From Apostichopus japonicus (lineage: Eukaryota > Echinodermata > Holothuroidea > Aspidochirotida > Stichopodidae), in the NCBI RefSeq assembly GCF_037975245.1, contig NC_092569.1:8578501-8642500 (forward strand): a stretch of DNA of 64,000 nucleotides, written 5' to 3'. Shown piece by piece: positions 31,501 to 43,518 of the stretch; position 1 is the stretch's first letter, and every line of letters begins with the position of its first letter. A program made the translations under genes and the position numbers. A model generated the notes under the pieces. The model was given only the letters and a program-made list of their open reading frames with translations, searched no databases and was not told the origin of the DNA.

Positions 31501-34500
31501 TACAAGCTAATTTAATGATAAGTGGAACCGGGAGCCAATTTATCTATATGCAGCTATGAAGTAGACTACAAACAAATATTAAATTGATATAAATTAATCA
31601 AGCATACGTAAGTATAACTTGGCCTTAGACTTGCAGATACATTTGATACAGAAAGAACGAGCAACTGGAAGTGAGAAGGACTTTTGAGTGGAAATATATA
31701 CCTCCTATATGTTACGTACACATCTTTACGATACATGTTGTTAAAGTAATACATGCAGCGTTTGATCAGGGGCGTATATTCAGCACGTTTCCAGGGATAT
31801 GTATATAAAGCGAGTTCGATGTTAGCTATTGCTGGTTTAACATGAAATTATAACATGAGTAAAGCCAAAAAGACTATATATATGATAAAACAAGAATTAT
31901 ATTTCTCTGGAAAATATTTCAAAGTCTAGTTGGGGTCCCGAGGGTAAAGTCCTCAGTAGCTACAACGTTTATAAATATATCTCTTGTAGCGAGCTTCTTC
32001 TTTGTCGTTCCCGTTTCGTACTTACTTAGTTAATGTGGTTGAACGTTCTCTTCATTTTGCAACTGTATCAGCCATACTTTACAGTAACGTACTGTCTGAA
32101 AGTCCTTCTACAATAACCTCCATGCATGTGTGCATTGAACAACCAGACAGCAAAACTGCAGCGTGGTTTCGATGATACTACATGAATATAATATGAACGT
32201 GACACACTGGGCTGTAGGATATAGCCAGGATGAACAACATACTGCAATATTAGTAGTACAGCAAAAAGCATTGAAATATGACAAACAATATTCAAATTGG
32301 AAACTGCATGATGACCGAGATGGAAACTTTTCTTGTATTTAGCATACAGATTGATCTCTACCAAAGACAAGTGACAGGCTTCTTCTACTCAATGTGGTAT
32401 ACTTATAAGCCGTACATAATTTAGCAGGCGCCGGGCGATTTTTACCCCCTGGTCACCGAGATTTTGCTTCTGGTTTGCCCTTAAAAAATCTAACTAGAAG
32501 ACAGTAAAGTTTCTTTTACGGCGCCTGGTCATTTCCCCAACCTTACTTCATCCAAACCTGGACTTTTTATTTTGCACTGAATCTCGAAAATTGCGAAATA
32601 CGACGGTAAACTTCAACAACGGAAGCAAAGATATAATACCGATGATTCACAATATCTTCCATTCCAATAGCAACGTTGTATGTGCCAACAGCACAGCGTT
32701 CATTACACACTTTTGTGCACAGGCATGTGTGCAGCGACGTATATGGCAACTCCAAAAGTTACCGACTCACTTAAGTCAATGGAGATTTGGTCGAGACTTC
32801 TGATTCTTATCTTCGGATACCCTTAAGCTAACTTCCAATGGCTAACAGCCTCTCCTATTCATGAGGCGAAACGCACATGTTAGCTAATAGGCTGGTCGGT
32901 GGGAGATAGGGTAGATTATAAAACAAGCTTTCGACAATTTGACCCCTAGTGACTACAAATGACCTCCACCTAAACAGAAGGCTTCTTGTACTTAACGTTT
33001 CACAACTACACACCAAATATGAGTTTAGTCCAAGCTTCCCTTCTTGAGATATCGTGTTTACAAGCAAGGCATAACACACTCACCCACACGCACATCGTGT
33101 GAAGATATACACCTTATCGAGTAATGAGTATAGTGTTAAAGTTGGGCTGTGTTCTAAACCCTGAAAATGCTTAGTGCAGTTTACATTTAATGTTCTCTAA
33201 CAACATTTGGCAAAGAATCTAGGATCCCGATGGTGCCTGTGAGCTATACAGCACGAATACCGCAGTGGTCAGGTGACTGCTATGTATCGGTCTGCTGTCA
33301 AAGCCATCACGTGAAATGTCGTAGTTGCACCAATAACAGACATACAAGAAGAGCAAAGACCGCGTGAAGGGGCGACATGTAAGTTTACTGGTGACTATTC
33401 GGTTGTATACGGCTGGCGGTATCGCCATTAACCGATTAAAAAATCTACCACAGCCAATCCGAACAAAAAGTAGTTGTTAATAATTATACGTACTCCTTTG
33501 TTCTTTAGGAAAGAAAATACTACTAGAGAATTGCCGATCATACATGGTCAAGAACACAACACGACTTAATCGGTTAATATTAATTCTTTTCTTCAACAGA
33601 GCAGTAAAAGATGCTGCAGTTTCTTGTAAATTATGTAATATCAATGTAAAAAAAACCGTAATGTGTGTAATACATATGTATTTAGTTTGTGGTAATTCAA
33701 AACAAAGTAAGTATACAATGATCAACTCCAAGAAGATCGTTCCAAACCAATGGTAGCATTACAAAATGAATTACAATAACGTCACCAATGTACCAGCATT
33801 ATACACTTAAAATTCATACCAAGAGAGATCTAGCTCCATCTAGCCGATTTGACCTAATTGGTTTAGTGGTTGAGTGTACCATCATCACTACTTCAACGTC
33901 ATCAAAGAACACTTCTAAAAACAACACTTTATGTTTATAAATAATGAAAGAGTACTTTAAATATGTAAGCAGCACAAATAAATGGGATGCAACCGACCAT
34001 TAAAAGAAAAGATAAACAAAGATAGATGGATGAATGCATGGATGAACAGAAATGAGGGGAATTGATGAATCAAACCACGACAAGTACGATTAATCATATT
34101 TGAGGGAAAGAAAAAGCTATGTATCCAAGGGGGAGGGGGTGAGGGGGCAAGAGGCAGGTTAGGGGGGCAATTTGCCCCAAGCGAAAATTCAGAGGAGAAA
34201 CGGGGACGGCAAATTAGGCAAAGAACGATCAATAACTAAGAAATATATATGATACTTGATGGTTTATTTGTTTCTATAGCAGGGCGTTATCTGCATTTCA
34301 GTATGTGTTCCTTATTAGTCATACTAAGCATTGCACGTGATGTTTCTGAACAAGTTAACCTTGTTTCAGTCTATGACACTTTTACTGTTTCTTACGGAAT
34401 TTGATTATCATCTTGTATAAAAGCACAACCTCTCCATGTAGGTCAATATAATGTACATATATGAAATACCTGTGCGTTTAGTTCCCTAAACATGTGAGGG

Positions 34501-34860
34501 TTCATCTTTTAATTCAGAAAGAAATATAATAGAATAAGAGACCAAGTTTCATTCTCTAACAATGGACCATCGGGTATGACAATATCCATATTCAGTGGTA
34601 AGGAATTCACTCCGTTCTGCTATGTTTATAATCTTCACAACGTCCGGAGAATTCCGTCGATTTTAGCCATGATTAGGAGGAAATAAAACTAATTTTGATT
34701 TGAAAATGTTTAAAAATAAATACGTGTAAGAACAGTTTCACGTCACACACAGTTTCAATGAATATACTGTCACACAAATGCCACACCGCGTAGAATACAG
34801 ATGCCGATTACAGTGTATTATTCAAGGTTGCAAGTTTTCTTTATTTCAGACTTTGGAGTT
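28505..34860. other. Region between the kinase and the light chain gene
   Basis: No coding gene supported. It holds the 26-bp repeat at 28725-29010, a mixed C/A homopolymer tract near 30691-30718 and a G-rich patch near 34128-34170. It probably contains the kinase promoter and 5' UTR exons. One donor-like site on the minus strand near 30223 (AATAG|gtaagt) could belong to a non-coding exon: joined to the exon at 28504 it gives an in-frame stop before ATG 28484. Short ORFs here show no family resemblance. Confidence 0.4.
28725..29010. repeat. 26-bp minisatellite (CACACAATGCATGTGAACAC)
   Basis: Irregular direct repeats of ATGGCTCACACAATGCATGT followed by GAACAC, with some units shortened. They lie just upstream of the first kinase coding exon, so within its 5' region. 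Confidence 0.92.
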
Positions 34861-37375
34861 TTATGGTTTAGCTTCACTGCTACTCTGCGATGGTGGGCTT
34901 AACTTCTCAGAACTGTTATTTCTTTCCCTTCCTCCATATTTCAGCATTTTCGTGAAAGCCAAAAAGTCAAATTGATTGTTTTTAATGGGTGCCACCATGA
35001 AAATGTCATCAACTTGTTCTTCTGTCATACGATCCCCCATGGTCATTAAGAACTCCCGTAGATTAGCTTCAGGAATCAGTCCTACCAAGGAACCAGTAAA
35101 AAATGGTTAATGACTTATATCTACAATACTGGAGACTTCTTGTGGTCCTCCAGAGATAATACGGCAACCAGAACAACGTGTAGTCAGTTTCAGAGCCTTA
35201 ATTATGCTAACCATTCTTGATCAGAAGAAACTAACTTGAAAGCGATCCATGATTGACTTTAATGAGTCGGCTTTAGAGCATTACAAATGTTTACTATTTG
35301 TTCATTTCTTTAGTGGAGGTGGGATTTACCATGCCGATTCTAAAATATTGAACCCCTTAATGTGACCTAATGTTTGCATTGGTTTCAGTTTCCACAATGT
35401 TAAACATTCTACCTTAAAAATATGAAAAGAAAACCAAAGAGAAAATAAAAGATTTACAACATAACAGCTCCTAGACTTGACTTGTAAACTAGGATACCCA
35501 CACAAAACATTCAAATTACTGTGGAACGTATTCCAAGGTCTGGTGGGGCTATTGAAGATTAAAGTTGTAGTACTTTCAGATAGGTCTCTCGTAGCTGTTT
35601 TAATTTAATCAAAGAAACACATTTCAGATAGAACTTCAATTACATTGTTATGTTTTTCCTAAGCCTGATTGGGTCCTAAGGCGAAGCCCACGGAATGTGT
35701 GACCTCTTAGCTAGACTAGTTTCATCATATCTGGGAAATGTAGACATAAGGGAGAGTGTTTCAGTTTTGTTTACCGAAGCCGGTTGCGAGGGATGCAAAT
35801 AGAAACAAAGCATCTGGATCAGGGGATATCCCATGCCCCCTGGCGCCAACACTGTCCATATGCACCTTACATTTTTATTCTATTTTACTTCCGATAACCT
35901 CTCCTCCTCTCTTGATCGACACCTTTATCTTTTAGTACCCGTGGTTGCAATTTTCATTACCTGTTTGTGTCTCATCAAAGCAAGAGAATGCGTTGAGAAT
36001 AACCTGTTCAGGATCAATACATGAAATCTTCTCAGAGATCAATGTTAGAAACATCGTAAAGTTTATTGCTCCAGGGGCTTCTTTTAACATGTCTTCCAAA
36101 TATTCATCAGTTGGGTTTTTGCCTGTAAAGAAAGAATACAAATAATTCAAGTCAACATGATGCAGAACTGGTGTCTCAGTACCGTTATTTATTAGACATC
36201 AAGAGGGTCCGCATCAGTGCTACGGTAAGAAAATCTAAACTTGTTCTCAAGTAGAGCATTGATCAAATGACAATGAGCCTAACTTAAATGGCCCTCTTAT
36301 TGAACTCATACTAACAGAGATTATAATAGATGTTACTTGTAGCGTCTATATACAGAGAAGTGGCAGGATTTCAATGTTTTCAAGTTCGATCACTTTCCGT
36401 TCGTCCATTTTTCGTTCTTACTTTCTTTAATTGGAATATTGAATAACAGCAATGTTTGATTGGTTTACTATTTTCCCTTTCACACTGTTATCAGTTCCAC
36501 ATGGTTCAACATATCGGAGAGTTTACCTACTTTATCTGGCCTCATTTGCTTTGATTTTGGACAATCGTTGTCAAGTTTTGTCCGCCTATATACAGTATTT
36601 ATTATTTCATAAAGGGCAGATTATTTTTGTTCCTGTTTGAACGGATACCACATGAATTTTGTTTATTTAATTTCTGATCGTCTCACAGACATACACGTCG
36701 GAACGGTAAAGACTATACTTGCGAATAATTGGCGAAAATTTCTACTTCAGCATTTTTTGAAAAATAAATTTGTTTGTGTTTGAAACATAAGAATACTTTC
36801 ATTAATGTTCTTTCGAACAATCACAGTTATGTACTCAAGAGGCAAGTTTGTTAGTATATTGTTTAAATTAACATTTGACAATTGTTGAATGAATACTGTA
36901 ACCAAAATGTATAGTTAACATAATCACATAATAATAGTTGTTTCCTTTTTATTCTATGTTCGGTTATTTCCTGTTAATTGTTTGTTGTTGGATATACTTC
37001 TATGATACTGTTTCTTCTAAACCTGGTTTTATTCAAACGATTGTCCATCTGTCCACATCTATTAGTAATTCATCATTCACCAACTTATCCGTCCTTCCGT
37101 CTGTCCAACCTTCTGTCATTTGTGATCGTTTATTTTCTCACATTCATGTAAAACTATTGAGCATGCAAAGTTTCCGTTTCACCTAGAGAAGCAAGAACGT
37201 CATGTAAGTCCTCTTTGTCGATGAAGCCATCCTTATTCTGATCGATCATATTAAATGCTTCTTTAAATTCTTCGATCTGATTCTGGTCAAACTTCCCGAA
37301 TATATTTGACATCCTTGCTCTTCTAGCCCGTTTATCTCTTTCTTCTAGCTTTTTCCTGGGCGTTGGACTGGCCAT
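34861..37375 (-). CDS. Myosin regulatory light chain, divergent copy, 191 aa
   Basis: Regulatory light chains bind the myosin II neck and control motor activity through phosphorylation near their N-terminus. Exons: 37375-37183, 36122-35961, 35081-34861, total 191 aa. The EF-hand 1 loop [12 protein letters not shown] is intact at about residues 45-56, followed by [40 protein letters not shown] and [13 protein letters not shown]. The usual RATSNVF phosphosite reads RARMSNIF: the Thr is replaced by Met, the Ser is kept, and the Arg three residues before it is lost. The C-terminus extends about 20 residues (Ser/Pro-rich) beyond the typical end. The start follows a tagtttcag acceptor, so an upstream non-coding exon exists. 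Intron positions match the copy at 43519-46430. It is open throughout and looks functional. Confidence 0.93.
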
Positions 37376-37568
37376 GATTCAGTTAATTCTGAAACTAGAT
37401 ATCAGATACAAGGGCGTCACTGGATAATTAAATATACAATAAATACGTTCTGTAAAGGCCGATGTTGATTTCGGGGAAACGTTGCTCCATTGTGCATCGC
37501 ATCATGCTAGTCAAACAAATACAGTAGGTGCACGCATAATATAAATTCATTGCCATGAATCCCGCTGT

Positions 37569-37622
37569 AATATATATATATATATATATATGTATGTATA
37601 TATATATATAAATATATATATA
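37569..37622. repeat. (TA)n microsatellite, interrupted
   Basis: TA repeats broken by TATGTATG and AAAT, just upstream of the divergent light chain gene. Confidence 0.95.
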
Positions 37623-37977
37623 CATAATGTAGTTTACACCAAGCTGTTTGGAAATCATTGATCTGTCAGAATAATTCTCTTCCAGAATAGTCAAACCTAA
37701 GGCAGTGGTTTATTAAAAATTCTATCGACTTCATGAGGCTGTATGCAACGATGAATGTGCTCACAAGATTTGTTATCTTAGCCTAGGTACCGATTTCTCA
37801 GTAGTTAGTTAATATCTTCAAATAAGCCTATGAGAACGAATCATAGATTACGTGGTCAATACCGAAGCTCATCGGTGAGTAGCCATGATTATAGACTTTT
37901 GTCACATAACATGCAAAACTACGCAGAGCCGACGTGGATCGGTGCATGTCTTCTTATGTCAGTGAACAATTGATGCA

Positions 37978-38385
37978 AGGGTAATACCTTGTACATAAAC
38001 AATACAAGGATAATACTATGTACATAAGCAATGCATGGATAATACCATGTACATAAACAATACAAGACCAATACAATGTACATAAATAATGCAAGGATTA
38101 TACCATGTACATAAATTATGCAAGGATAATACCATGTACACAAACAATACAAGACCAATACCATGTACATAAATAATGCAAGGATTATACCATGTACATA
38201 AATTATGCAAGGATAATACCATGTACATAAACAATGCAAGGCTAATACCATGTACATAAACAATGCAAGAATAGTACCATGTACATAAACAATGCAAGGA
38301 TAATACCATGTACATAAACAATGCAAGGATAATACCATGTACATAAACAATGCATGGATTATACCATTTACATAAACAATGAAAA
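37978..38385. repeat. 29-bp minisatellite, about 14 copies
   Basis: Direct repeat of ACCATGTACATAAACAATGC with AAGGATAAT completing the 29-base unit (starts at 38281, 38310 and 38339 show the period). Because 29 is not a multiple of three, all frames encode the same cycling peptide, which explains the overlapping open frames here. Confidence 0.97.
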
Positions 38386-39492
38386 CAACATCTTGAAGGT
38401 ATTTGTTGGAAAGACAGAGATTTTCGGAGAGAGGGATATAGAAAATGAGTTGGGGAGGGGGGGGGGGGAGGGGTTGCCATAAAACGTTCCCCATTATAAT
38501 ATAGTGTTGTTCTGTGTGAATTCCACCATAATCAATTATGCGTAATGTACTCTCCTTTTCGTGCAGGTGTCATCCTACTGATGGTCAGAGGATATATCAT
38601 CTTACGAGCGAAGATCGTTGATGACAATTGTTTTTACTAAGTATTTTCCATTACTCCTATAAAGCTTCCAAATCATGTGTGTTGCTTGTCTTCCTCTTTA
38701 CTCTAGTCATCTAACTGATATTGTCTGTTTTACCTCAAATTTCTAATTTAACCTACAGGAGTCGTGTCTTGAACGGCTCGCACAGGAAATTTCATTCTGA
38801 CCATGCATTGTTAACGATAGTCGTTGTACACAGTGGAATACATTGACATCATGGCATAGGCTATGCAAATCTTCGCCAGTGTACAATACGTTTTTATATA
38901 ACATACAAACTTCTTTACTTGAGACATCTCTTTTTTCTTACTTGGAATAAATAGACGTCGGTATTATCTTCCTTGTACAACACCTGGTATCTTGTGTAGG
39001 TTGATCTTTATGCGTAAAAATATGATATTATATATAAGTGTTATACGAACGGTGTGAGGAAGTTTTACAGGTTTTATACAGCGAATGGTAGTCAACGAAC
39101 TATCTGCTAATTTGAATGCTATCACTTCGTGAATACAGTTTTCCAAGTTTACGACCTATTTTCATAAACTTTTAAGCATTACATGTACCTTCTGTGAAAG
39201 TCCAGGAAATACATATGCAATATGTGTGAATGCTTGTCAGCACAACTTCATCTTCGGCATATACACCCAACAACCACAGAGTTGGACAAAGATTATCTAT
39301 ATCCACCTATTTGGTAGTAACATATAGACCTACCTTGTCTGCTTTATAAGGGCGTGTATCTTGGCAGATTAAGGGCGCTGACTCTTTTAATCTCTCTCAA
39401 ACATTGTTGACTAATTTATCGCTGGATATCATTGATGTGCATACGCTACGTATTTTCGGTTGCCGTGGGAGTCACTTAACATTAGGAATCAC

Positions 39493-39739
39493 GTCGACAC
39501 GGCATGTCGACACGGCATGTCGACACGGCATGTCGACACGGCATGTCGACACGGCATGTCGACACGGCATGTCGACACGGCATGTCGACACGGCATGTCG
39601 ACACGGCATGTCGACACGGCATGTCGACACGGCATGTCGACACGGCATGTCGACACGGCATGTCGACACGGCATGTCGACACGGCATGTCGACACGGCAT
39701 GTCGACACGGCATGTCGACACGGCATGTCGACACGGCAT
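39493..39739. repeat. 13-bp CpG-containing satellite, about 19 near-perfect copies
   Basis: GACACGGCATGTC repeated head to tail with almost no divergence. The junction makes the palindrome TGTCGACA in every unit. A 13-base period keeps all six frames open, so overlapping repetitive ORFs appear on both strands. There is no spacer structure, so it is not a CRISPR array. Confidence 0.98.
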
Positions 39740-40353
39740 TAAACTAACGAGGATATAACAATGTACCTACTTGGTGATCATTTATGTTGCATTTCTAGGA
39801 GAAATTTTGCTGAAAGAACGTGGATTACATCTTGTATCGTCTGATCACGTTGTTAATGATCTATAAACAACTCAGTCACTGCAATCGGTCTTAACAGGAC
39901 TTATCGGTCTCGAAATCGATCTACACCCCAATAAAGAGGACAACTAATTATGAAATACAGAGTGATTTGGAAGAAAGCTGATAATCTCTTATGAAAGTCA
40001 GAGGTACGAGAGAGGGAGCACTGCTAAAACAAGCAACGATCACTTTATCCCGGCCTTTAAATCAGTGCGACGCAAGTACATTTGAAAAAGAAAAACAAAC
40101 GACATGAACTGAATTGATAGTGTTTGCTAACGGTGTGCCAAGGTAGATCGAACATACGACGCGTAGTAAAAAGAGCACTTACTAAATACCAACTATTCAA
40201 ACTTGGAAAGCTTTCATTTACGTGTCGGACCGGCGAGTCTTCCTTTATGTCAGTGGAGCAGATCATTTAACTGATGACACAGTCCAGACTATCAGCTTTA
40301 TCATAGAGAGACTTGTAATAAACAAAGAGAAATCGTTTAGGAGATATTTTAAT

Positions 40354-40719
40354 CAAGGGCGTAGGAACCGGGGGGGGGCTGGGGGGCGCCAGCCCCCCAG
40401 TGAAAAATGTGGAGGGGCGGAAGTATCATTCCGCCCCCAACTTCGCAAGTCAGAAAACCCCTTTTTCATTTCCAAATGAGAAAAAAAATCTCATTTGGAG
40501 CACCAAATTGCATCTAAGGCCAGGTGAAAATACAAAATTAAGTTTACAAAATGGAGTGGGTGTTGAAGTGTGCTATATTGCACCAAATTGCATCCGAGGC
40601 CACCTGGAAATGCAAAAAAAATCCAAAGGGGAGGGGGACACCCCCTCCCCGTAGACCTCTCCCCCAGGCCGGCCATCAGTCTTCAGCCCCCCACTCAAAA
40701 GTACCTTCCTACGCCACTG
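40354..40719. mobile_element. hAT-like miniature element without clean target duplication
   Basis: The left end CAAGGGCGTAGGAA and the right end TTCCTACGCCACTG are inverted repeats with two mismatches. The interior has facing G- and C-runs and a GGGGACACCCCCTCCCC hairpin like that inside 5797-6431, in opposite orientation. Two internal segments contain GCACCAAATTGCATC. The flanks attttaat and tcttctaa do not match, so the insertion is old or the borders are imprecise. Confidence 0.7.
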
Positions 40720-40924
40720 TCTTCTAATCAGTTGTGTCTCGTATGAAGCTATTCCTGTATTACTAAAACAAATACCATGTACTCAACCGCATCTTCATCT
40801 CAAGTATGGAGTTGAAACACCATAAGCTTTTGGAGTTATAGTGCTTACAAGCCAAAGCTTCAGACATATAGTGACGACCACACACACAATGCCATTACCA
40901 CGGTATTTTCCATTCATATTTGGT

Positions 40925-42135
40925 TAGTTACCTATTCCTTTCATCTTTGGTCAGCACTGTTAAAGGACCCATCATCATACGCAGCTTCCAACTGACCTTT
41001 ACCTATTCCTTTCATCTTTGGTCAGCACTGTTCAATAACGAATCATCATACCCAACATCCAACTGACCGTTACCTATTCCTTTCATCTTTGGTCAGTACT
41101 ATTAAATGACCCATCATCATACCCAGCTTCCAACTGACCGTTACCTATTCCTTTCATCTTTGGTCAGCACTGTTCAATAACGAATCATCATACCCAGCTT
41201 CCAACTGACCGTTCCCTATCCCTTTCATCTTTGGTCAGTAGTGTTAAATGACCTATCATCATACCCAGCTTCCAACTGACCGTTACCTATTCCTTTCATA
41301 TTAGGTTAGTACTGTTAAATGGCCCATCATCATACCCAACTTCCAACTGACCGTTACCTATCCCTTTCATCTTTGGTCAGTACTGTTAAATAACGAATCA
41401 TCATACCCAACTTCCAACTGACCGTTACCTATTCCTTTCATCTTTGGTCAGTACTATTAAATGACCCATCATCATACCCAGCTTCCAACTGACCGTTCCC
41501 TATCCCTTTCATCTTTGGTCAGTAGTGTTAAATGACCTATCATCATACCCAGCTTCCAACTGACCGTTACCTATTCCTTTCATATTAGGTTAGTACTGTT
41601 AAATGGCCCATCATCATACCCAACTTCCAACTGACCTTTACCTATTCCTTTCATCTTTGGTCAGTACTGTTAAATAACGAATCATCATACCCAACTTCCA
41701 ACTGACCGTTACCTATTCCTTTCATCTTTGGTCAGTACTATTAAATGACCCATCATCATACCCAGCTTCCAACTGACCGTTACCTATTCCTTTCATATTA
41801 GGTTAGTACTGTTAAATGGCCCATCATCATACCGAGCTTCCAACTGACCGTTACCTATCCCTTACATGTTTGGTTAGTACTGTTAAATGACCTATCATCA
41901 TACCCAGCTTCCAACTGACCGTTACCTATTCCTTTCATCTTTGGTCAGTACTGATAAATGACCCATCATCATACCCAGCTTCCAACTGACCGTTACCTAT
42001 TCCTTTCATCTTTGGTCAGTACTGATAAATGACCCATCATCATACCCAGCTTCCAACTGACCGTTACCTATTCCTTTCATCTTTGGTCAGTACTGTTAAA
42101 TGACCCATCATCATACCCAGCTTCTAACTGATCCT
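40925..42135. repeat. 71-bp satellite, about 17 copies
   Basis: Units start TTCCAACTGACCGTTACCTA and continue TTCCTTTCATCTTTGGTCAG and a CCATCATCATACCCAG segment. CCAACTGACCG at 41059, 41130 and 41201 shows the 71-base period. Variants (CTTTGGTCAG versus ATTAGGTTAG; AATAACGAATC versus AATGACCCATC) recur in a similar order, indicating a higher-order repeat. It lies downstream of the upstream light chain gene. Confidence 0.97.
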
Positions 42136-43518
42136 TACCCTTGAATACTCACAATACTTCCCAGGTAAGTTTGCCACGCTGGGATTCCAGGCATGTATTT
42201 ATTGCCAGGCATGTATTTATTTATTACTATTTTTAATGCAAGGTGATCAACACTTAAACAAATATTATAAAGACTTTTATCTTAAAAGTAAGCATGAAGT
42301 CATTGAATCACAACCACAAGTAAGTGGAGTTTTTTAACCTATATTTGTATACTTCTACAGTACAAAATAATGGACAATTTCACTAGAGTTAATATCTAAA
42401 TTTTACAGTATAAACAGGCTGGTCCCAAACTTACTGCTACAAAATTAGTTTCATTATTTACCCATCTCATCATGAAAAGCCTACATTCCCCTATCAATAA
42501 ATGAAATAACTTAGCTATAACCTTTGAACACTGCCTTCTAGCAGGGGTAGAGATTAATTGTAATCTCTTATTAGTTGTAAATTATACATAAAAAAGTAAA
42601 GTCTTAAACACAGGAATGAGAGCTAAAGGAATGCCTGCAATTTGGAAGCAAAAAAATTGAAAGAAAAAGAATTTGTCAATAAAGAAAACAAACTTTCACA
42701 AACCAGTGATGGCATTAGTAAGGTATTTCCACAATTATGATAAATTTAAGATACCTGTAGTTTCCAAAATTTTTGTATTTTTGTAAGCAGTCTTTCAAAA
42801 AGACCATGGAAAATTGAACTAATTTCTGCATTTTCATGCATTCAACATGTCCTAATGTAAAGATGTGATGTCAGAAACACTGCCTAATCAAATATTTGAG
42901 GTACCAAATAAGTAACCCTACATTCAAAATGTCTTATTCCCTCTGAGAAAAAATCACAGTTATTAACGTTGACACAAATTCCACCGATAAAGGTAAAAGG
43001 GCATTCCAAAATGAGAATTATCAATGTACATTTGTAAAAGTTAGATACTGAAATAACTCTTAAGAATCAGCAAGCGATCCACTACTTGAATGCTTTAATT
43101 TATTTAATTAATCTGTAGTCAGAGAATGAGGAAAGAGTTGATTTGTGGGCTTCTGTCCGATCTGTCAGGATATCATTTCATAAAGTTCTTCAGCAGTACT
43201 AAATATGTGACTACTACACAATTTTTCACACTAATAGGAAATTCTTTTAAACCCTCCAACATACCATTAGGAATATAAAATTGCTGCAGTCAAAACTAAA
43301 CATGGGCTTTGATGAAGACATTGATTAGCAACACAATGTGGAAGAGTACAGATGAATAAAGTAATGTAATAATGGTACATGTTACTAGGTTGTGTTGTGC
43401 CTTGTGTTACTTAACATAAATGTTATTAACTCTACTAGAAGGGATAGGTCAGTGGGTCTACTAGCAGGGATTGGTCAGTGGGTCTACTAGCAGCCTGTAT
43501 AGATCAGTGGGTTACAGT
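42136..43518 (-). other. Probable 3' UTR of the upstream light chain gene
   Basis: A long AT-rich unique stretch after the stop at 43519, with poly(A)-type signals for minus-strand transcription (TTTATT on the plus strand) near 43098 and 42216-42225. The latter lies close to the start of the 71-bp satellite. A long 3' UTR is plausible for a light chain gene, but the true end is not decidable from sequence alone. Confidence 0.4.

Larger units (their letters stand above)
37376..40353. other. Spacer upstream of the divergent light chain gene
   Basis: No coding gene supported. Contents are a (TA)n-rich patch at 37569-37622, the 29-bp and 13-bp satellites listed separately, and otherwise AT-rich unique sequence. 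The promoter and 5' UTR exon of the gene at 37375 should lie here but I cannot place them. Confidence 0.45.

Noticed and set aside
32068-32370. 100-codon minus-strand ORF with a hydrophobic stretch
   Set aside because: No family recognised, no splice context, and typical length for chance in this composition.
37919-38494. 191-codon minus-strand ORF with periodic hydrophobic peptide
   Set aside because: It is a translation of the 29-bp array. The apparent membrane-like repeats are periodic artefacts.
39482-39758. Possible CRISPR-like direct repeats and overlapping ORFs on both strands
   Set aside because: The 13-bp units are contiguous with no spacers. The ORFs arise because a 13-base period without stops stays open in every frame.
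40346-40728. 8-bp target duplication for the element at 40354-40719
   Set aside because: The flanking 8-mers attttaat and tcttctaa do not match. A shifted partial match is not good enough.
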